Part shown: one piece after another, positions 16,719-25,247 of the stretch
Layout: each line of letters begins with the position of its first letter
Position numbering within the stretch: the stretch's first letter is position 1
DNA from: Mogibacterium neglectum
GTDB lineage: Bacteria > Bacillota > Clostridia > Peptostreptococcales > Anaerovoracaceae
Direction of reading: 5' to 3'
DNA: 64,000 nucleotides
Assembly (NCBI RefSeq): GCF_030644205.1
Contig: NZ_CP128647.1
Span: forward strand, 124,001 to 188,000
Notes under the pieces: model-generated
Told to the model about the DNA's origin: nothing
The model's database searches: none
Seen by the model: the letters and a program-made list of their open reading frames with translations, nothing else
Program-made: the position numbers and the translations under genes

Positions 16719-17987
16719 CTAGCCGTATATAACCCAGATAAATACATATCCGACTGTAGCCGCCGTCAACGTAAACGGCACTCCGATTTTCATAAATTCC
16801 GCAAAGGTTACGATCTCTCCATTCTTCCTTAAAATGCCTACCGCCGTTATATTCGCAGATGCCCCGACCGGAGTGAGGTTACCGCCTAGCGTTGCTCCGC
16901 AGAGTATACCAAGATAGAGCAGAGTAGGATCGACTCCTAGCGTTGCAGTTACACCTTGAAGTACAGGAAGCATAGTTGCAACATACGGGATATTGTCGAC
17001 GAAAGCCGAAATCAGAATCGATCCCCATACGATAATCGTGTATAGGAGGAACATGTTGCTTCCGCCGGTCCGCACGATAAGGTCAGACAAATCTTTGATA
17101 ACGCCTACTTCAGTGAGTCCTGCAATTACTATAAATAGTCCGAATAATAACAGCAGCGTCTCGATGTCCGCATCCTTCAAAGCTGCAATTGCACGGTCGC
17201 CATCGCGCCTTTTTGCATAATCGAAAATGATAGAAATGACCGCAAAGGTTATACATATAACGCCGTTAGTTATATCTGGCTTGTTCGGGAAGAACGACAC
17301 GAATATAAGAGTCACTACTAGCCCTACCAGCATATATGTCGGAACTAGGTTTTTAACTTCTGTATATTCCTCAGCTGCAACAGGTTGCCTATACTTTCTA
17401 AATAGAATCATCATAACAGGCACTGTTGAGAGAGCCCCGAGTTCTACGGCAAAGAAGATTCCTGGCTTGCCGTGGAATACGAAGAATGATGAGAAATCCA
17501 TCTTTGCATACGAAGCGAGCATCATCGAAGTAGTATCCCCAACGAGCGTAGCTGCCCCTTGGAGGTTCGAGGAAACTGCAATCGACAGCGTCATCGGAAC
17601 TGGTGATACATCGAGCTTGCGGCAGATGGCTAGTCCGACAGGAGCTACCATGAGTACAGTCGCGACATTATCCACAAACGCAGAGATAAATCCGGAGAAT
17701 AGCGACATAAAGATTATTACCATCATCATGTTTTTGGACTTATCAAGGAGTACGTCTGCGAGCTTATTCGGCATCTTGGAGTCGATAAAGTAGTGCACGA
17801 GAATCATCGTACCGGAAATCATCAACAAGATATTCCAGTTCACAGACTGAATCGCGGTACTGGCAGACATAACGCCAGCTATTAAGAAAACCGCTGCTGA
17901 AGTCAGGGCGGCATGTACGCGGAACTTCTGGAAGAAGATCATCACGACGTACATGAGTATAAACATCGTAATTACTAAAATTTTCAT
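16719..17987 (-). CDS. ArsB/NhaD family ion permease (SLC13/CitM-type)
   Basis: This is a membrane permease of 422 residues from the ATG at 17987, with about eleven hydrophobic segments. The repeated motif F-V-D-N-V-A-T near residue 85 and F-V-D-N-I-P-Y-V-A-T in the second half, and the G-G-N-L-T-P-V-G-A-S-A-N near the C-terminus, mark the ion transporter superfamily that includes ArsB, NhaD and DASS carriers. Substrate (Na+/H+ antiport, arsenite or dicarboxylate) is not decided by sequence, and no arsenic genes are adjacent. Longer upstream in-frame starts exist, but the family N-terminus begins with the membrane helix after 17987. The ribosome binding site is poor. Confidence 0.85.
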   Translation of the reverse strand: MKILVITMFILMYVVMIFFQKFRVHAALTSAAVFLIAGVMSASTAIQSVNWNILLMISGTMILVHYFIDSKMPNKLADVLLDKSKNMMMVIIFMSLFSGFISAFVDNVATVLMVAPVGLAICRKLDVSPVPMTLSIAVSSNLQGAATLVGDTTSMMLASYAKMDFSSFFVFHGKPGIFFAVELGALSTVPVMMILFRKYRQPVAAEEYTEVKNLVPTYMLVGLVVTLIFVSFFPNKPDITNGVICITFAVISIIFDYAKRRDGDRAIAALKDADIETLLLLFGLFIVIAGLTEVGVIKDLSDLIVRTGGSNMFLLYTIIVWGSILISAFVDNIPYVATMLPVLQGVTATLGVDPTLLYLGILCGATLGGNLTPVGASANITAVGILRKNGEIVTFAEFMKIGVPFTLTAATVGYVFIWVIYG

Positions 17988-18099
17988 AGGTTGAATTCTA
18001 CCACAAAAGAATATGAAAATGTTGATTGTGAATGAAAATCTATAATGATTGTAATTCAGAATAGATAGCATATTTGTTAAGATGTTATGATAGGTTTTC

Positions 18100-18123
18100 A
18101 GAAAGCTCGTATTCGAGCTTTCT
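18100..18123. terminator. Hairpin downstream of small membrane protein gene
   Basis: A perfect 10-bp stem (18100-18109 with 18114-18123) with loop TATT. The T run (ATTTTTA) is on the + side, so it would terminate + strand reading best. On the minus strand it follows the 18141-18665 gene. Confidence 0.5.
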
Positions 18124-18140
18124 ATTTTTATACAGTAAAG

Positions 18141-18665
18141 CTATTGAACCTCGTGGACTTCCTCTAGCCTTCTGCCCAATGACAGGAGAACATCCACATC
18201 AGATATGCTACCTGTTGCAAAAGGATTCCAGTTAGGGGATAGTACACTCTGACCATCTGTGGCTCTAGCACGAAGTTTTATTTCTTTATCGTCAGTAAAT
18301 ATATCTAATGAGACGGCTTTTGAGAAGAATTTCGATCCTGCATCCTTGAATTTGCAGGATACTACAGTACCCGAGAGAATTTCCATATCGTCACACAGAA
18401 TGGTAACTTCGCTTCCGTCAAGTAAGACGATATAGTCTTTGACAAATCTAAGTTGCATTTTTTTAGCTATGTAAAAGCTGTAATTAACGCAGGCAAAAAT
18501 AATCAATATGAAAAGAACTGGATGTGACCTAGTCACATCACTGAGGTTAAGGTAGAACAGAATCAGTTGTATCGCTAGGATGGGTAGCATTATTAGAGCA
18601 GGGAAAAGAAGCCCTACATAAATATCTGACTTAGCCGTTGCCGCAGAAAAAGTATATCTCTCCAT
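18141..18665 (-). CDS. Hypothetical two-span membrane protein
   Basis: This encodes 174 residues with two hydrophobic segments (about residues 18-40 and 48-66), followed by a soluble beta-rich domain with a PH-like feel (short strands, L-L-D-G-S-E-V-T-I-L). I do not recognise a named family. It is a single gene on the minus strand between the permease and the 3D-like secreted protein. No function can be assigned. Confidence 0.7.
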   Translation of the reverse strand: MERYTFSAATAKSDIYVGLLFPALIMLPILAIQLILFYLNLSDVTRSHPVLFILIIFACVNYSFYIAKKMQLRFVKDYIVLLDGSEVTILCDDMEILSGTVVSCKFKDAGSKFFSKAVSLDIFTDDKEIKLRARATDGQSVLSPNWNPFATGSISDVDVLLSLGRRLEEVHEVQ

Positions 18666-18774
18666 GTTAGTACCTCAGAATTTGCAAATAACTACCCTTA
18701 TTTTATAACTAATAAAGAGGAGCCGCCAGAAATATTTTAGCTTTGCTGCAGAAATATGAGCGGAGAATCAACAA

Positions 18775-18805
18775 AAGAGAAGCCAGCGTATCGCTTGCTT
18801 CTCTT
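18775..18805 (-). terminator. Terminator of the exported 3D-like protein gene
   Basis: A 9-bp stem (AAGAGAAGC 18775-18783 with 18797-18805); on the minus strand the descending arm runs into CTCTTTTGTTG. It lies 130 bases past the stop codon. Confidence 0.6.
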
Positions 18806-18935
18806 AATTCTTATCATCGCAAATATATTCGTCTGTGCATCGACGGACCGAGGCTCTTTCTTCGATGTTCGTGTAGCGCGGGGATTATAGGGATCCTTTT
18901 GCCGATATAATATCGATTACGAAAGCCGTGAATTC

Positions 18936-19655
18936 TTACCAATTTGTCGCTATGTCTATCTGCGTTGGATTACTTGTCGCAAAACCACCTGTATCGCATA
19001 CGATTCCAGTTCCAAGAGATGTTGAAACTAAAGAACCCTTAGGGTGTGTCTTGTAGCTAGCTGCAACCATCACGTAGTTGCCTAGCATCTTAACTCCATC
19101 TGCTCTAACCCAGTAGTCAGATGATGAATATCCAAATCTACCCATAGCCGCTACAACTCTCGACATGTTGAGGTTGTAGTAGGTCTCCTTGCCAGAAGGA
19201 CCATTGTTGGTTCCCTTGGACTTAGAGAGAACACTTCCAGAATAAGTGTATTTTATGGAAGTAGCTGTGCGACTTGACTCGCTGTTCTTTGCTTCCTCTT
19301 CAGCTTTCTTCTTTGCCTTCTCATCCTCGACTGCCTTTATCGTATTAGTTCCAGTTGAAACTAAAGGAGCTGAATAAGAAGTGGTAGTTGCATGAGTAGC
19401 AACAGCGTCAGCTACTGAATCTGTCATAGTTGGGACAGATACATTAGCTGCGTCAACAGCAACTTCAATCTCAGTGCAGTCTGGAATGTCGGATTCCTGC
19501 TTGTTCTGAGCAGTTATCTTTGCGGGGATGCCTGTACGAGCTGAATCGGACTGAGTAGCAGCAGCGACGTACTTGCTCGTAGATACTACGAAGATGAGTA
19601 GCAGACATACGAGAGACACGAGGTGCGCTATCGATCTAATCTTTGCGTAATTCAT
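18936..19655 (-). CDS. Exported protein with 3D-like (double-psi barrel) C-terminal domain
   Basis: This 239-residue protein has an N-terminal signal or anchor segment (about residues 10-31), a Ser/Thr/Ala-rich linker with a short charged helix (K-K-K-A-E-E-E-A), and a C-terminal domain from about residue 155. That domain has V-R-A-D-G-V-K, Y-V-M-V-A-A, P-K-G-S-L-V, G-T-G-I-V-C-D-T-G-G and D-I-A-T-N-W. This layout resembles 3D-domain proteins, whose aspartates sit in a lytic-transglycosylase-like barrel. A cysteine precedes the D-T-G-G. A cell-wall role is likely. The family call is by pattern only. Confidence 0.65.
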   Translation of the reverse strand: MNYAKIRSIAHLVSLVCLLLIFVVSTSKYVAAATQSDSARTGIPAKITAQNKQESDIPDCTEIEVAVDAANVSVPTMTDSVADAVATHATTTSYSAPLVSTGTNTIKAVEDEKAKKKAEEEAKNSESSRTATSIKYTYSGSVLSKSKGTNNGPSGKETYYNLNMSRVVAAMGRFGYSSSDYWVRADGVKMLGNYVMVAASYKTHPKGSLVSTSLGTGIVCDTGGFATSNPTQIDIATNW

Positions 19656-19909
19656 ACCGTCTCCTTACGTTCGGAATAACTTATGTCGCCTATTGTACCA
19701 AATAAATACATAAAAAATCTAAAGGCTATGTGAAAATTGCAACACGGCGATTATATAAAATCAAACACATTGCCGAGCGGATTACTAGGCAAAAGGGAAT
19801 GCTTCGCGCCTAGTATTGTGATGCGTAGCATGACGATTTGCTTAATTTAAAATCGAATATATGATATGATTAACGTTAACTAAAAGTAATTTTGTGTGGA
19901 GAGCATGCT

Positions 19910-21775
19910 ATGAATGATATGAGAAGCACGATTAATAGTGAGGCTATAGCTAACCCGTTTGGAGCTAACTCGTTTATCGAGAAGAAAGGCTCGGATTGTG
20001 GTCGTTACTGGTACAAGGACATTCGAGAGATTACGACGCTCAAGGATCTTCTTGCTGGAAGCGTTGAAAAGCACAGTGAGAGACCCGCTTTTTGGGTAAA
20101 AGAAAAACGTGGTGGAGAATACATCCCCGTATCTTATGAGGTTCTAGGCCATGATGTCGAAGCCATTGGCACTATGCTGCTTGAGCTGGTAGATAATGAG
20201 AGACGCGTTGCGATCATTGGAGAGGGGAGCTATGAGTGGATAGCCTCCTATCTTGCTGTTATGAATGCAGGACTTGTTTTGGTTCCAATCGACAAAGAGC
20301 TCGGTGGAGAAGAGATAAAGAACCTTCTCGATGCGTCAAACTGCCATACGGTAATCTGTTCATCTGAATGTGCCCCTAAGCTCTCTAATATCATAACAAT
20401 TACAGATCTTATAATCACAGAATTTTACGGCGATAGAGTATCGCTCGAGGATAAGCCAAAGACACTCCTTAAGGATGTGACTGAATTTGAAAGGGCTGGT
20501 AGGAAGGTTCACCTATGGAGAGAGCTGCTAATCAAGGGCGAGGATAAGCTTGAAGGAGGAGATACTTCTTTTGCGGATGCTGAAATAGATCCAGACGAAA
20601 TGGCGGTAATTCTCTTCACTTCAGGGACTACAGGCACTCCTAAGGGAGTCATGCTAACTCATCGCAATATCACGGTAAATATCATGGATGTGTGCCGCGT
20701 GGCGAATATACATCCGTGGGATAAGACGCTTTCAATACTGCCAATTCACCACACTTATGAATGCACACTTGGAATGCTGCTCGTGCTGTATCGCGGAGCA
20801 AGTACCGCATTTTGTGAGGGCATGAAATACATAGTTAAGAATATGCATGAAGTTGAAAATACAGTCGTTATCGTAGTGCCGAGGGTTCTCGAGATGATTC
20901 ACGGTCGCATCATGAAGACCATTAAGAAGTCAGGTAAGGAAAAGACTTTCAGGAGAGCCTTAAAGGCTAGCCGCAGCGCACGAAAGTTCGGTGTAAATGT
21001 GAGCAGAACTTTATTCAAGCAGATTATCAATGAACTCGGTGGCAAACTTAGGCTCGTAATCACAGGGGCTGCTGCGCTAGCACCAGATATCTGCAGGGAC
21101 TTTGAAGACTTCGGAATCATGGTGCTTCAGGGATATGGTATGACCGAATGCACCCCTCTGATTACAGGTACACCTCAAAGTGCTTCTAGGACGAGGTATG
21201 ATAAATCTGGTTCAGTAGGAGTCCCAGTGGAGACTGGAGCGGTACGCATAATCAACCCGGATGAAAACGGAATTGGTGAAATCCTGTTCAAAGGACCGAA
21301 TGTAATGCTCGGATACTATAACCTTCCAGAGTCAACTAATGAGGTGCTTGAGGATGGATGGCTTAGAACGGGTGATATCGGATACTTCGATGCAGATGGA
21401 TGGCTGTTTCTTACTGGACGCGCTAAGAATGTAATCGTAACGAATGCTGGAGAAAACATCTATCCTGAAGAGATTGAGGACTATATCAATAGACATCCGT
21501 ACATATCCGATTCAATGGTATTTGCATCAGGTAAATCCGAGGATGTGGTTGCAGTTCAGATTCTCCCAGATAAAGATGAGATAAAGGATGAGCTCGGAAG
21601 TGTTCCGTCAGATGATGAGCTTGAAACGCTTATAAAGGGTGTTATCACAGAGCTAAATATGGGGCTCGCTCCGTTTAGGCGAATCCGTGAGGTTTACGTC
21701 CGCAAGGAAGATTTCGTGAGAACGACTACGCGCAAGATCAAACGCCAGGATAATAAGCTGGAGGATTTGAAGTAG
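19910..21775 (+). CDS. Long-chain fatty acid-CoA ligase (AMP-dependent synthetase)
   Basis: This is an ANL-superfamily adenylating enzyme, activating a fatty acid to acyl-CoA via acyl-AMP. The 621-residue length is that of FadD/ACSL-type enzymes. Motifs: T-S-G-T-T-G-T-P-K-G (about residue 237), Y-G-M-T-E-C-T-P (about 410), G-W-L-R-T-G-D-I-G (about 482), and the C-terminal catalytic lysine region T-T-R-K-I-K-R-Q. The ATG at 19910 follows GTGGAGAG; a TTG at 19892 is less likely. No beta-oxidation genes are adjacent, so lipid remodelling or exogenous fatty-acid use is as likely as degradation. Confidence 0.92.
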   Translation: MNDMRSTINSEAIANPFGANSFIEKKGSDCGRYWYKDIREITTLKDLLAGSVEKHSERPAFWVKEKRGGEYIPVSYEVLGHDVEAIGTMLLELVDNERRVAIIGEGSYEWIASYLAVMNAGLVLVPIDKELGGEEIKNLLDASNCHTVICSSECAPKLSNIITITDLIITEFYGDRVSLEDKPKTLLKDVTEFERAGRKVHLWRELLIKGEDKLEGGDTSFADAEIDPDEMAVILFTSGTTGTPKGVMLTHRNITVNIMDVCRVANIHPWDKTLSILPIHHTYECTLGMLLVLYRGASTAFCEGMKYIVKNMHEVENTVVIVVPRVLEMIHGRIMKTIKKSGKEKTFRRALKASRSARKFGVNVSRTLFKQIINELGGKLRLVITGAAALAPDICRDFEDFGIMVLQGYGMTECTPLITGTPQSASRTRYDKSGSVGVPVETGAVRIINPDENGIGEILFKGPNVMLGYYNLPESTNEVLEDGWLRTGDIGYFDADGWLFLTGRAKNVIVTNAGENIYPEEIEDYINRHPYISDSMVFASGKSEDVVAVQILPDKDEIKDELGSVPSDDELETLIKGVITELNMGLAPFRRIREVYVRKEDFVRTTTRKIKRQDNKLEDLK

Positions 21776-21846
21776 GGAAGAACTGAGGCGAACTTTTAAA
21801 ACATGTAAATAAAATAATATTCAAAATAGGAAAATACCCTGATATT

Positions 21847-21881
21847 AAAGCCATTTTTTGTAAATCGCAAAAATGGCTTTT
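21847..21881 (+). terminator. Terminator after acyl-CoA synthetase gene
   Basis: A 12-13-bp stem, AAAGCCATTTTT paired with AAAAATGGCTTT, is followed by TTAAAAT. It stands between the convergent acyl-CoA synthetase and tRNA-Lys genes. Confidence 0.75.
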
Positions 21882-21926
21882 AAAATGTGAAAAATAATTA
21901 TTCTCAAAGCATGATTACGTAGAAAA

Positions 21927-21952
21927 AAGCGCAACTCGTACGAGTTGCGCTT
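21927..21952 (-). terminator. Perfect palindromic terminator of tRNA-Lys
   Basis: A 26-base perfect palindrome lies two bases past the tRNA CCA end. On the minus strand it is followed by TTTTTTC. Confidence 0.88.
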
Positions 21953-21954
21953 GA

Positions 21955-22030
21955 TGGTGCGTGATCAGGGGTTCGAACCCTGGACACCCTGATTAAGAGT
22001 CAGGTGCTCTGCCAGCTGAGCTAATCACAC
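21955..22030 (-). tRNA. tRNA-Lys, anticodon CUU
   Basis: Read on the minus strand this is a 76-base cloverleaf. Acceptor GTGTGAT pairs with ATCACGC (one U-G pair). The D arm contains AGCTCAGCTGGCAGAGC. The anticodon stem-loop is CTGAC-TCTTAAT-type with anticodon CTT. The T arm contains GGTTCGAACC, and CCA is encoded. It decodes AAG. It has its own promoter and terminator, so it is a single-gene unit. Confidence 0.96.
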
Positions 22031-22060
22031 ATATTGGTTAGTTTGCTTAACAGCTTATAT

Positions 22061-22089
22061 AGTCTAGCATTGATTCATAAGGCAGTCAA
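22061..22089 (-). promoter_or_regulatory. Promoter of tRNA-Lys
   Basis: On the minus strand TTGACT (22089-22084), a 17-base spacer and TAGACT (22066-22061), about 30 bases before the mature tRNA 5' end. Confidence 0.65.
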
Positions 22090-22090
22090 G

Positions 22091-22517
22091 AAAAAGTTTG
22101 AAAAAATTCGAATTAATTTGAGTTTATATCTGTATGCATGTTCTAATACGAGTTTGTGCTATGCTTGAGATATGATAGTGTAATTCATTTGATGTTATAC
22201 TGTTGATTATTCGCGAATATATTTAAAAAATACGTTAAAACCCTTTCAATTCATCACAATAACTAAACATTAGTAAAATCAATAGTGATAGAATAAAAAA
22301 AGAAGTAGCGCGATTTAAAGCAGGTGCTGGAAACGTAGCATTTTCACAATTAATAGGAACACAGTTGGGACTAATTCCTATCTATAAATGATATTACCCG
22401 CGCCTCTTGACAGATAATGTTATCACAAAAAAGATGGGAAAGATAGTATAAAATGACAATAATTTTGTATAAAATTATGCATTTGTTGCGCGAATTCCAC
22501 TAATTGCAAGCGAAATC
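22091..22517. other. Non-coding AT-rich stretch with no gene
   Basis: No supportable gene. A stop-to-stop frame at about 22288-22390 reads as a 33-residue peptide-like stretch with no start codon or ribosome binding site; it may be gene debris. A lone TTGACA is at about 22407 without a matching -10. Confidence 0.4.
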
Positions 22518-22546
22518 TTGATATTAACTTATCCTTGTTGTATAAT
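22518..22546 (+). promoter_or_regulatory. Promoter of zinc-ribbon protein gene
   Basis: TTGATA (22518-22523), a 17-base spacer and a perfect TATAAT (22541-22546), about 85 bases before the ATG at 22633. Confidence 0.75.
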
Positions 22547-22632
22547 TTCCAATGAATCTTTATAGAAGATTGACAACCAGCACAAAAGCGAGACTCTCGC
22601 TCGAGTGATTTAAGTGGATTTGGGAGGTAACA

Positions 22633-25176
22633 ATGTTCTGTAGCAATTGTGGCAACGAAGTAGCAGAAGGCGCTAAGTTTTGCAGTGTATGTGGTGCAAG
22701 ATTAAGCCTTGATGCAGAACCGTCAGTACACGAACATACAGCGTTTAGTTCGTCGGATAGAGAAGGAAATATGATGGACAAGAGAGAATCTTCTACGAAG
22801 TTCGACTTTGATTTCGGATCTGAGGATCTAGAGATTAAGGAGCCTAAGAAGAAAACAAGTTCGGTTTCTTTTGATTGGAGCTCTGTAATTGAAGAGAGCC
22901 ATAAGAAACCTATTAAGAAAATCAGATCCCCATGGGAGACAACTGGGATTGATGACGAAGAGACTGAAGCTTCTACGCAGTCGTTCAGTTCAGTTAATAA
23001 TTCTTGGGATAGACACAAGACGGCTGAACCTGTACAAAAGGCTGAGGAGTCAGATTCTCTCGAGGAGATTCTTAAGCGCGATTCCGCAGCTGCTCCGACA
23101 TCTGGTCGCGGACGCACTATGAACTTCATCGAGGTTATGAAGCAGGAAAAAGAAGAGCGAGAGAAGGCTGCAAAGGAAGCTGAAGAAGCATCCTTTTCGG
23201 CTGACTCTGATTTTAGAGGGTCCATTCTTCCTAATGAAGAAAGAGAACACACTCAGGGATATACAGAGCTTAAGGACGATATCATCGCTGGGCTAGAGGA
23301 ACAAGCAAGTGACATGGATGAAAAGGAAGCATCGCATAGACTCGATGTAGCTTCTGCGGATTTTGATGAGTATCTAAATGCTCGCCGCAAGTCACACGAA
23401 GAAATGTTCCAGGCAGAGCCACCACACAACTTTGTCGATGATATGGTTCATGTATCTGCGTCGGATACGAAGGATGAGTTCAAGCTTCCAGAAGATGATT
23501 TTGAGACAGAGCTTTCTGCATTTATCAGTAGACATGAGGATTCTGACAAGGAAGATGCTCATGCTGAACAATCAGACGATGATTTATTCAACTTCGATGT
23601 TGATATTGAAGAAACAGACGAAGATGAAGAGACTGTAAGCCAGTATCTCGACTACGTGAAGCCAAGTAGGGTTTCACGTGCACAGGAGCGCGCAGAAGCT
23701 GAGGCATTTGATTTCGATGATGAGGATGACGATGATGAACCAGAGACATTCTCGTATGATGAACTTACAGATGATAATAAAGAGACAGAGACTGACTATG
23801 AACTTGAGCCTGAAGATGAGCCTACAGAAGAAGCAGATGATTTTGTATTCGGTGATGATGATATAGATGTTCCATACGAGGAATCTGTCAACTACTCTGA
23901 GCTATATATGAATGAAGAGTCAGAAAAGGCTGAAAAGTCAGTGACATCAGAATCTTCCGATGTAGTTGATTCGCACAATATAGAAAAAGAACCGGCTTCA
24001 GAAGTTTCCGAAGATTCTGCTGAGCCAAAGAAATCAGCAGAGCCAGCAGCTATAGAGACTACTGAGGAACCAGTTTCAAAACCATCAGCTATGGAGCCAG
24101 TAGCTGTAGCTACAGAAACCGCAGACGCAGCTTCAGCACCTGCTGAGAAGACTGAGGATGCCGAGTTAGCCGCTGCAAAGGCTATAGAAAACGAAATTGC
24201 AAATCTACAGAAGCGCCTAGCGGAACTTCTCGGAAAGGACCCTTCCGAAACCGTTGAGCTGCCGGCAAGAGATGTCGTTTCTGCCGAAGAACTCGTGCAG
24301 GAGCCTGTACAGGCAAAGGCAAAGGCTGAAGAAGGAACTGAAACAGCTACCACAGAGGCAGGAGCTCGCTCAGATTTAACGAAATTAGAGTCAGAATTAG
24401 CTGCATTAGGATTCGATACAATCGATGATGAGCCAGATGAAGAAGCTGATATGCTATTCTCGGCAGAAGATGTGGCAGATGCTAATACTTCAGCTGTGGA
24501 GGACAATAATGAGGATTTGAACCAGGAAGAGGTTATGTCGATTGATGACTTACAGAAGGACCTCTTTGGTACAGATGTTGACGATGCAGGGATGGAGGCA
24601 ACTCGTAAGATAGATAAGTTCTACACTCTCTATCGTAAGAATGAAGAGTTCCAGCAGCTTCTCGATGAGGAGTATAAGAAGCTGCAAGATGGAAGTGCAG
24701 ACTATACGCTTATGGAGGATGTGCTAGCTGAGTACCAGGATGAGGAGAATACCGAGGAGATTCCAGTTGAAGCTCATCATGAGACAGTTGAAGCTGCAGT
24801 TAAGACTGAGTCAGCTAAGCTTGAGGCAGCGAAGAAGGATGTAGGGTCAGAACTCAGCAACAGCGCTAATGTTACTGAACCTATTACTGCTGCTACAACT
24901 CTGGTTAGTTCGCCAGCTCAGGCTGCGATTAATACGGCAAGCAAGGCAAGTAATGTAGCGCCGTCTGTAGTCGACGATGATGATGAAGAGTCACGCAAGG
25001 GCGGAGTTCTTACGGTAATTGCAGTTATCGTAGCAATCTTGCTAGTTCTGTTATTAGTAGTAATACTGATACTCAACTTTGCTCCAGATAGCAGTGTCGC
25101 ACAGCGAATCAGCGGAGTGATTGGAAAGTTTACAAATTTCGCATCGCTGGGTGATAATTCTGAATTGCTACTATAA
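22633..25176 (+). CDS. Large acidic zinc-ribbon protein with C-terminal membrane anchor
   Basis: This encodes 847 residues. The N-terminus is a classic zinc ribbon with cysteines 3, 6, 17 and 20 (C-x2-C, C-x2-C). Residues about 30-790 are highly acidic, low in complexity and probably disordered, rich in Asp, Glu, Ser and Ala, with a short coiled-coil candidate around residues 515-540 (A-N-L-Q-K-R-L-A-E-L-L) and a helical block near 655-705. A single hydrophobic span lies near residues 793-820, then a short tail. The zinc ribbon and acidic region should therefore be cytosolic and tail-anchored. I do not recognise a function. A UPF0182 membrane protein gene follows 71 bases downstream, probably in the same transcript. 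GGGAGGT supports the start. Confidence 0.85.
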   Translation: MFCSNCGNEVAEGAKFCSVCGARLSLDAEPSVHEHTAFSSSDREGNMMDKRESSTKFDFDFGSEDLEIKEPKKKTSSVSFDWSSVIEESHKKPIKKIRSPWETTGIDDEETEASTQSFSSVNNSWDRHKTAEPVQKAEESDSLEEILKRDSAAAPTSGRGRTMNFIEVMKQEKEEREKAAKEAEEASFSADSDFRGSILPNEEREHTQGYTELKDDIIAGLEEQASDMDEKEASHRLDVASADFDEYLNARRKSHEEMFQAEPPHNFVDDMVHVSASDTKDEFKLPEDDFETELSAFISRHEDSDKEDAHAEQSDDDLFNFDVDIEETDEDEETVSQYLDYVKPSRVSRAQERAEAEAFDFDDEDDDDEPETFSYDELTDDNKETETDYELEPEDEPTEEADDFVFGDDDIDVPYEESVNYSELYMNEESEKAEKSVTSESSDVVDSHNIEKEPASEVSEDSAEPKKSAEPAAIETTEEPVSKPSAMEPVAVATETADAASAPAEKTEDAELAAAKAIENEIANLQKRLAELLGKDPSETVELPARDVVSAEELVQEPVQAKAKAEEGTETATTEAGARSDLTKLESELAALGFDTIDDEPDEEADMLFSAEDVADANTSAVEDNNEDLNQEEVMSIDDLQKDLFGTDVDDAGMEATRKIDKFYTLYRKNEEFQQLLDEEYKKLQDGSADYTLMEDVLAEYQDEENTEEIPVEAHHETVEAAVKTESAKLEAAKKDVGSELSNSANVTEPITAATTLVSSPAQAAINTASKASNVAPSVVDDDDEESRKGGVLTVIAVIVAILLVLLLVVILILNFAPDSSVAQRISGVIGKFTNFASLGDNSELLL

Positions 25177-25192
25177 GGGTGGTTTTTACGTA

Positions 25193-25227
25193 AATGCAGC
25201 GGCAGGCTTTATGGCTACCGCTGCATT
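25193..25227 (+). promoter_or_regulatory. Strong hairpin between zinc-ribbon gene and UPF0182 gene
   Basis: A perfect 10-bp GC-rich stem (25193-25202 with 25218-25227), a 15-base loop, and TTTTT eight bases later. It ends just before the GGAG ribosome binding site of the next gene. It could be a leaky terminator, an RNA processing site or a translation control element. Confidence 0.55.
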
Positions 25228-25247
25228 ATGTGATTTTTGGAGAAATT

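Noticed and set aside
22288-22390. Protein-like stretch of about 33 codons upstream of the zinc-ribbon gene
   Set aside because: It lies between stops without a start codon; it may be old debris but cannot be tied to any family.
23892-24506. Minus-strand frame rich in Ser/Ala opposite the zinc-ribbon gene
   Set aside because: It is the shadow of a Glu/Asp/Ala-rich coding sequence, with no ribosome binding site or recognisable domain.
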